From NCBI GenBank assembly GCA_007127695.1, contig SKYW01000129.1, positions 1-10,932 on the forward strand: a DNA stretch of 10,932 bases, read 5' to 3'. The stretch's first letter is position 1; each line of letters opens with the position of its first letter. This document shows positions 7,691-10,932 of the stretch, piece after piece. Under the pieces are notes generated by a model. That model did not search any database. It was given only the letters and a program-made list of their open reading frames with translations, and was not told the DNA's origin. This stretch comes from Balneolales bacterium. GTDB lineage: Bacteria > Bacteroidota > Rhodothermia > Balneolales > Natronogracilivirgulaceae. A program made the translations under genes and the position numbers.

Positions 7691-7713
7691 GGGTTGCTCA
7701 GGTGGAGCAACCC
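7691..7713. other. Perfect 9-bp hairpin just past the DUF3108 stop
   Basis: GGGTTGCTC (7691-7699), loop AGGTG, then GAGCAACCC (7705-7713). It sits 13 nt downstream of the DUF3108 stop on the minus strand. Neither strand has a T-tract after it, so it is not a standard intrinsic terminator. It could be an mRNA processing or stabilising stem or a weak or factor-assisted pause between the two halves of the operon. Confidence 0.7.
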
Positions 7714-7726
7714 ATATGAAGCAACA

Positions 7727-8596
7727 TCAGTTCAATCGCTCATATTCCGTGAGACGCACCCGCACGCTGCCGACCCAGATGGAAACACGCGCCTCGAGCG
7801 GTATGCGCAGTTCATCATCCATGAAATAGCCTGTAAATTCGCCGGAAAAACCGAAAGGACCGTCGAAGCCGGCGTAGCCATCCATAGTGTATGCCCTGAT
7901 CTGCTTGTCCGGAAAAGCCGGCGAGCTGTAGGATATGGTCTCCGAAGAGAAGTTCATCCGGATTTCGGATTGCTCATTGTCGATGTAGATCGGATAGACC
8001 CTGGACTGGTCCGTCCCCGCAAAAAGCCGGGAATAGTACATCACGCTAGGTCCGCCATCGGCCAGACAGTCCAGCTCAAGCGTATCCAGCAGTTCCCCAT
8101 CCTCGAAGCTGTAGACATGCCCGGCCTCATAATCGAAATCAAAGAGATAGCGTTCCATGCGCTCATTGTGCATGGAGTCATGCCAGAACAGCAGCCCATA
8201 AGGTATGGTGTCATTGACTGCCATGAAGTTATGGTAGTGGTGCTCACGGTGCCCGACGAGGGGTATCCTTCTGTTGGATACCATTTCAGTGACCATATGG
8301 AAAGCCTTGGTGTCACGATGAACCGTATCCTCTTTCAGATAGACATGAACGTTGCCCAAACGCAGGAAACCGTAGCGCACCTCGTAAGTGAATCGTTCGT
8401 TGGCATCTACCAGTTCATGGATATCCGGATTCGGGTCCCCATCCATGAGGCCATCTGACTTTTCCCCGGCAACGCCCCCCTCCGGCACTTCTGATACGGC
8501 AATAGCATCCGGTCCGCCGTTGGTCTCTCCTCTGAGCGCCAATATTACAATAAAAAATGCCAGGAGCAGCAATCCGGCCGGAATGTGATAGCGCAT
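7727..8596 (-). CDS. DUF3108 family envelope protein
   Basis: 289 aa. Residues 8-21 (LLLLAFFIVILAL core) form an N-terminal signal anchor or signal peptide; residues ~22-65 are an acidic, Gly/Pro-rich linker. From ~66 the sequence matches the DUF3108 pattern: ERFTYEVRYGFLRLGNVHVYL at the start and a closing part with GFSGEFTGYFMDDELRIPLEARVSI then GSV. The family is a beta-rich periplasmic/envelope domain with no settled activity. Its ATG shares one base with the stop of the upstream YffB-like gene (TGATG), implying coupled translation. The tail lacks a lipobox, so the protein is probably periplasmic or inner-membrane anchored. Function unknown. Confidence 0.85.
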   Translation of the reverse strand: MRYHIPAGLLLLAFFIVILALRGETNGGPDAIAVSEVPEGGVAGEKSDGLMDGDPNPDIHELVDANERFTYEVRYGFLRLGNVHVYLKEDTVHRDTKAFHMVTEMVSNRRIPLVGHREHHYHNFMAVNDTIPYGLLFWHDSMHNERMERYLFDFDYEAGHVYSFEDGELLDTLELDCLADGGPSVMYYSRLFAGTDQSRVYPIYIDNEQSEIRMNFSSETISYSSPAFPDKQIRAYTMDGYAGFDGPFGFSGEFTGYFMDDELRIPLEARVSIWVGSVRVRLTEYERLN

Positions 8597-8946
8597 CAGG
8601 ATTCTCCTTCGATAAAATTTTGCAGTGCATCTTCATCAAAACCAACCATGATCGCTTCCCCTTTGCGCAGCACGGGACGTTTGATCATGGTCTGATGCTC
8701 GAGCAACACCTCGAACAGGTCATTGTCGCTGAGTTCCTTGTCCGGTAGACCCAGCATTTTCCATGTGCGGCCCTTGCGATTGACCAGGGTATCAAGCCCT
8801 GCCCGCATGACCAGTTCCGCCAGTTCGTTGGGACTGAGCGGATCCTTTTTCACATCCCGGAAAGAGTAGGAAATACCCTTGTCGGAGAGCCATTCCTTTG
8901 TTTTTTTTATGGTATTGCAGTTGGTAATGCCAATTACTTCCAGCAT
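8596..8946 (-). CDS. ArsC/Spx-family protein, YffB-like
   Basis: 116 aa thioredoxin-fold protein of the ArsC family. The N-terminus GITNCNTIKKTKEWL places a single cysteine at C10, as in E. coli YffB (CDTIKKARRWL). R60 (NRKGRTWKML) and the cis-proline loop IKRPVL (R90, P91) also match YffB. The third ArsC arginine (R107 in E. coli plasmid ArsC) has no clear counterpart; the sequence reads VGFDED. It is therefore probably not an arsenate reductase; YffB-type proteins are poorly characterised and have been linked to glutathione or thiol chemistry. It is the first gene of the minus-strand operon, with ATG at 8946 and no clear Shine-Dalgarno. Spx-like regulation is less likely because no CxxC is present. 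Confidence 0.88.
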   Translation of the reverse strand: MLEVIGITNCNTIKKTKEWLSDKGISYSFRDVKKDPLSPNELAELVMRAGLDTLVNRKGRTWKMLGLPDKELSDNDLFEVLLEHQTMIKRPVLRKGEAIMVGFDEDALQNFIEGES

Positions 8947-9061
8947 AATTCGTTATTTTAACGTTAAATGATGCCCGTGCACACGGCAGAGCATGGAAAT
9001 TACATATTAATTCACGAAAAAAGAGAAGAAAAGGTTCCCGGAAGTCAACCGTTTTGAAAAG
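8947..9061. promoter_or_regulatory. Divergent control region with 12-bp palindrome TTTAACGTTAAA
   Basis: This 115-bp AT-rich gap separates the minus-strand operon from the plus-strand lipoprotein gene. A perfect palindrome TTTAACGTTAAA lies at 8957-8968, centred about 16 bp upstream of the minus-strand ATG. The overlapping minus-strand TAAAAT (8960-8955) is -10-like, which would give a very short leader. On the plus strand an AT-rich TACATATTAAT around 9001-9011 could hold a promoter. Unlike the other long gaps, no tandem array is seen. The palindrome is a plain observation; operator function is inferred. Confidence 0.45.
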
Positions 9062-9685
9062 ATGAAGCCAGCAAATGAAAGTATATCGACACCGGCGAGA
9101 CCCATGACCGGACGCAGCAGAATCAGTGAAGGGCTCAGGACGGCGTTTTCCGGACCGGCCTCGCGGAACCGATCGCTCCTGCCGGCCCTGGCTCTGCTGG
9201 TCATCCTGCTGTCCGGTTGCGCAAGAAGCCAGGACCAGGTCGATTTCGAGCAGCAAGCCTACCGCACACCGCAAAATTATACGGAAACCACGCCCAACGG
9301 CGAGGTGGTCCGACGTGATGAAGACGACTGGCGCATCGGTCCCATGTTCCAGGGATTTGTGGAAATACAGATACCGCCACACCCGAATCCCACCCGGGGA
9401 GAGCCGGTCAGGGTTGAATTGATCGTGACCGGAGTCGGTACGGTAAACGGATTGCGGGCCATATCCTACTTTGACATGTTCGATGAACGTTCCATGATCA
9501 CCCACTACATTCACGACCGGAATCCGCTTGACTTCGGCGCCCTGATATTCAACATCTATCCCGCCGAATTTGATTTAGGCAGAAACTACAGCAATGCCCG
9601 AAGCAGGAACGACGGGCTCCACCGGCTCTTCATTTATGATAACCGCTGGAACCTGATTACATATGGCGACATCAAACTCAAATAA
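9062..9685 (+). CDS. Putative lipoprotein of unknown function
   Basis: 207 aa from ATG 9062. A hydrophobic core and lipobox (LLPALALLVILLSGC) place the lipidated cysteine at C53. That leaves an unusually long basic n-region of ~38 residues, so translation may really begin at the ATG at 9104 or at a later non-ATG codon; the 9062 start has an A-rich GAAAAG just before it. The mature part is ~155 aa: an acidic linker, then a beta-rich domain with PPHPNPTRGEPVRVELIV and a closing FIYDNRWNLITYGDIKL. The PNP..GE..RVEL pattern faintly recalls type IX secretion C-terminal or FlgD-Ig-like beta-sandwich domains, but it is central, not terminal, and the match is weak. I do not recognise the family. Confidence 0.75.
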   Translation: MKPANESISTPARPMTGRSRISEGLRTAFSGPASRNRSLLPALALLVILLSGCARSQDQVDFEQQAYRTPQNYTETTPNGEVVRRDEDDWRIGPMFQGFVEIQIPPHPNPTRGEPVRVELIVTGVGTVNGLRAISYFDMFDERSMITHYIHDRNPLDFGALIFNIYPAEFDLGRNYSNARSRNDGLHRLFIYDNRWNLITYGDIKLK

Positions 9686-9699
9686 AGCGAGACAAGCCC

Positions 9700-9981
9700 A
9701 TGTCCAAAATCACCGAAAGCCAACGGCAGATCCTGCAGCTTCTGATCTATGCCGAGTCCTATGACCACATCCGCCAGGAAACCGGCCTTTCGCCTGGCGA
9801 GGTCCGCGACGACCTGATCACGCTCATGCATAAAAACATGATCGAGGTGTTCGAAAGTGATGGTGGCACTGTTGGCACAAAAGTGCGACATTTCGACAAT
9901 GACAATCCGGGGTCCTTTTTTTACAGGGCCACCAAATCGGGACTTGGTGCCATGAGGCCCCAGGGCAGCCCGCGTGCATGA
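9700..9981 (+). CDS. Small winged-helix-like protein, unknown function
   Basis: 93 aa, starting 14 nt after the lipoprotein stop. Residues 5-50 look like a helix-turn-helix core: ESQRQILQLLIYAESYDHI, turn ETGLSPGEVRDDLITLMHKN, then MIEVFE leading into a wing with a basic/acidic hairpin and a closing FFYRATKSGLGAM. This spacing resembles winged-helix domains in which a last helix or strand carries Y..T..G. No cysteines or membrane segments. It could be a local regulator, but no target is evident, and proteins of this shape can also bind other proteins. The 33-nt gap to the biotin carrier gene suggests one transcript. Confidence 0.7.
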   Translation: MSKITESQRQILQLLIYAESYDHIRQETGLSPGEVRDDLITLMHKNMIEVFESDGGTVGTKVRHFDNDNPGSFFYRATKSGLGAMRPQGSPRA

Positions 9982-10014
9982 CATACCTGCAAACATATCC
10001 TCCTGCTGCTACCT

Positions 10015-10560
10015 ATGAAAAGACAGGTCATATCGGGTGACACCGAATACCAGATCACCTATCATCTGGAACAGCATATCGCTGAGCTGGGTGGCCACTC
10101 CTATCCCTATGAATGGGAAAACCTTGGCGGAGGAGAGTTTCACATGCGGACCGGCACGGGCAACTACCATGTGCAAGTTCTGGAACGGCAGCCGGACGGG
10201 TATCTTCTTTTTCAGGTGAACGGAAAACTCTACCGCACGCGCGTCAAGGATGAGATACAGCAGCTGCTCAGTGAAATGGGGTTCAACTCAGGCCCGACAC
10301 CCGGCGAGATCCGCCTTACCGCTCCCATGCCCGGCAAAGTGTTGCAGGTCCTGGTGGATGAGGGCGGCGATGTGAGCACGGGCGATCCGCTCGTCATACT
10401 GGAAGCCATGAAGATGGAAAACGAACTGCGCGCCCCCGGAAACGGACGGATACATGCCATTCACTGTCGGACTGGAACCTCCGTGGAAAAGCACCAGGTT
10501 CTGGTCACCATCCGCGACGCCCGGTCAAATGGCAACACCAGATCGGAGACAGGAACCTGA
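10015..10560 (+). CDS. Biotin carboxyl carrier-type protein (biotinyl/lipoyl attachment domain)
   Basis: 181 aa. The C-terminal part (about 99-167) is a biotinyl domain: TAPMPGKVLQVLV, the biotinylation motif EAMKMEN with target K133, and an ending SVEKHQVLVTI. Residues 1-95 form a separate N-terminal domain without strong motifs, as in the free-standing carrier subunits of acyl-CoA carboxylases in Bacteroidota. It is not the classical AccB, whose Pro/Ala-rich linker is absent. No biotin carboxylase or carboxyltransferase gene is nearby, so partners must be encoded elsewhere. The last ~13 residues (SNGNTRSETGT) are low in complexity, and the final ~13 bp of the gene belong to the tandem array that continues downstream, suggesting array growth has altered the tail. 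Confidence 0.9.
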   Translation: MKRQVISGDTEYQITYHLEQHIAELGGHSYPYEWENLGGGEFHMRTGTGNYHVQVLERQPDGYLLFQVNGKLYRTRVKDEIQQLLSEMGFNSGPTPGEIRLTAPMPGKVLQVLVDEGGDVSTGDPLVILEAMKMENELRAPGNGRIHAIHCRTGTSVEKHQVLVTIRDARSNGNTRSETGT

Positions 10561-10662
10561 GACAGAAATTTGGGACGGAAACCTGGAAAAAGGCCCGAGA
10601 TAGTAAATCTGATGAAGACCCGGAACAGAAACTGGAACAAAGACCCGGGACACAGACCCCGG
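10548..10662 (+). repeat. 12-14-bp degenerate tandem array before murA
   Basis: About nine units fit an A-rich-then-CCCGG pattern (roughly AACAGAAACCCGG), starting at 10548, 10561, 10574, 10587, 10600, 10612, 10624, 10636 and 10649, with lengths of 12-14 bp. The clearest are GACGGAAACCTGG (10574), AACAGAAACTGG (10624), AACAAAGACCCGG (10636) and GACACAGACCCCGG (10649). The first unit overlaps the last codons and stop of the biotin carrier gene; 38 bp remain before murA. Units are purine-rich on the plus strand. Confidence 0.7.
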
Positions 10663-10700
10663 ACAAACACATATAACGCTAACACCTAAAAGACGTACCA

Positions 10701-10932
10701 TTGGACAAATTTCTTATCCAGGGAGGCACACCTCTCAACGGCACCATGACCATCAGCGGATCCAAAAACGCCGCACTTCCGCTCATGGCCGCAGCGCTTC
10801 TGGCTGACGGACCGGTCACCATCACCAATGTCCCCATCCTGAACGACATTTTTACGTTCAACAAGGTGATTGCCGAAACCGGCGCCGAAGTAAGCTACGA
10901 CAAGGAGGAGCGGAAGCTGACCATTGATCCGA
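10701..10932 (+). CDS. murA: UDP-N-acetylglucosamine 1-carboxyvinyltransferase, 5' part
   Basis: First committed step of peptidoglycan synthesis: transfers enolpyruvate from PEP to UDP-GlcNAc in the cytoplasm. Translation from TTG at 10701 gives DKFLIQGGTPLNGTMTISGS, then KNAALPLMAAALLA, a clear MurA N-terminus. K22 and N23 fall at the same numbers as the catalytic/PEP-binding residues of E. coli MurA. The next in-frame ATG (codon 16) would cut off the first strand of the conserved domain, so TTG is the likely start. No clear Shine-Dalgarno is present. The reading frame runs open through 77 codons to the window edge; the active-site Cys lies beyond it. Confidence 0.93.
   Translation, partial: MDKFLIQGGTPLNGTMTISGSKNAALPLMAAALLADGPVTITNVPILNDIFTFNKVIAETGAEVSYDKEERKLTIDP

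Noticed and set aside
7628..8458. 276-codon plus-strand open frame opposite the DUF3108 gene
   Set aside because: Its start is made of the 18-bp repeat and the rest mirrors DUF3108 codons; the minus-strand gene has family motifs and coupled neighbours.
8596..8946. Arsenate reductase or Spx regulator assignment for the ArsC-family gene
   Set aside because: There is one Cys without CxxC, the third ArsC arginine is missing, and the best motif agreement is with YffB.

Overview
The window is a bacterial chromosomal segment of moderately high GC (GC-rich third codon positions). It has weak or no Shine-Dalgarno sequences before most starts and two probable TTG starts. The short-type LeuC/LeuD pair, the free-standing biotin carrier protein and the lipoprotein/DUF3108 genes suggest the Bacteroidota/Rhodothermota/Balneolota (FCB) branch. 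That placement is an inference from gene style, not a marker-gene result.

Layout. Positions 6-5389 (+) hold a leucine biosynthesis cluster, leuA, leuC, leuD and leuB, followed after 10 nt by proC. The cluster ends at a strong intrinsic terminator at 5627-5668. Positions 5854-8946 (-) hold a convergent operon read right to left: a YffB/ArsC-like thioredoxin-fold protein, a DUF3108 envelope protein, dUTPase (dut) and an MFS exporter. Its gene pairs overlap (TGATG and TTGA junctions), except for a 128-nt gap before dut. A 115-bp divergent control region at 8947-9061 carries a 12-bp palindrome. Positions 9062-10932 (+) hold a lipoprotein of unknown function, a small winged-helix-like protein, a biotinyl carrier protein and the first 77 codons of murA.

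How the genes work together. LeuA makes 2-isopropylmalate, LeuC/LeuD isomerise it and LeuB oxidises it to the leucine precursor; ProC makes proline. LeuA lacks the C-terminal leucine-sensing domain, so classical end-product inhibition is probably absent or handled otherwise. leuD has its own AT-rich upstream region with a palindrome, so leuDB may be separately controlled.

The main unexplained structure is in the gaps between genes. Nearly every gap longer than 100 bp that follows a stop codon contains a degenerate short tandem array, and each gap has its own unrelated unit: 20 bp after leuC, 15 bp after leuD, alternating 15+10 bp after proC, 20 bp after the MFS gene, 18 bp after DUF3108, and 12-14 bp after the biotin carrier gene. 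The divergent promoter gap has none. This looks like a recurring local process that builds arrays in 3' intergenic DNA, not one dispersed repeat family, and it is the best candidate here for something undescribed.
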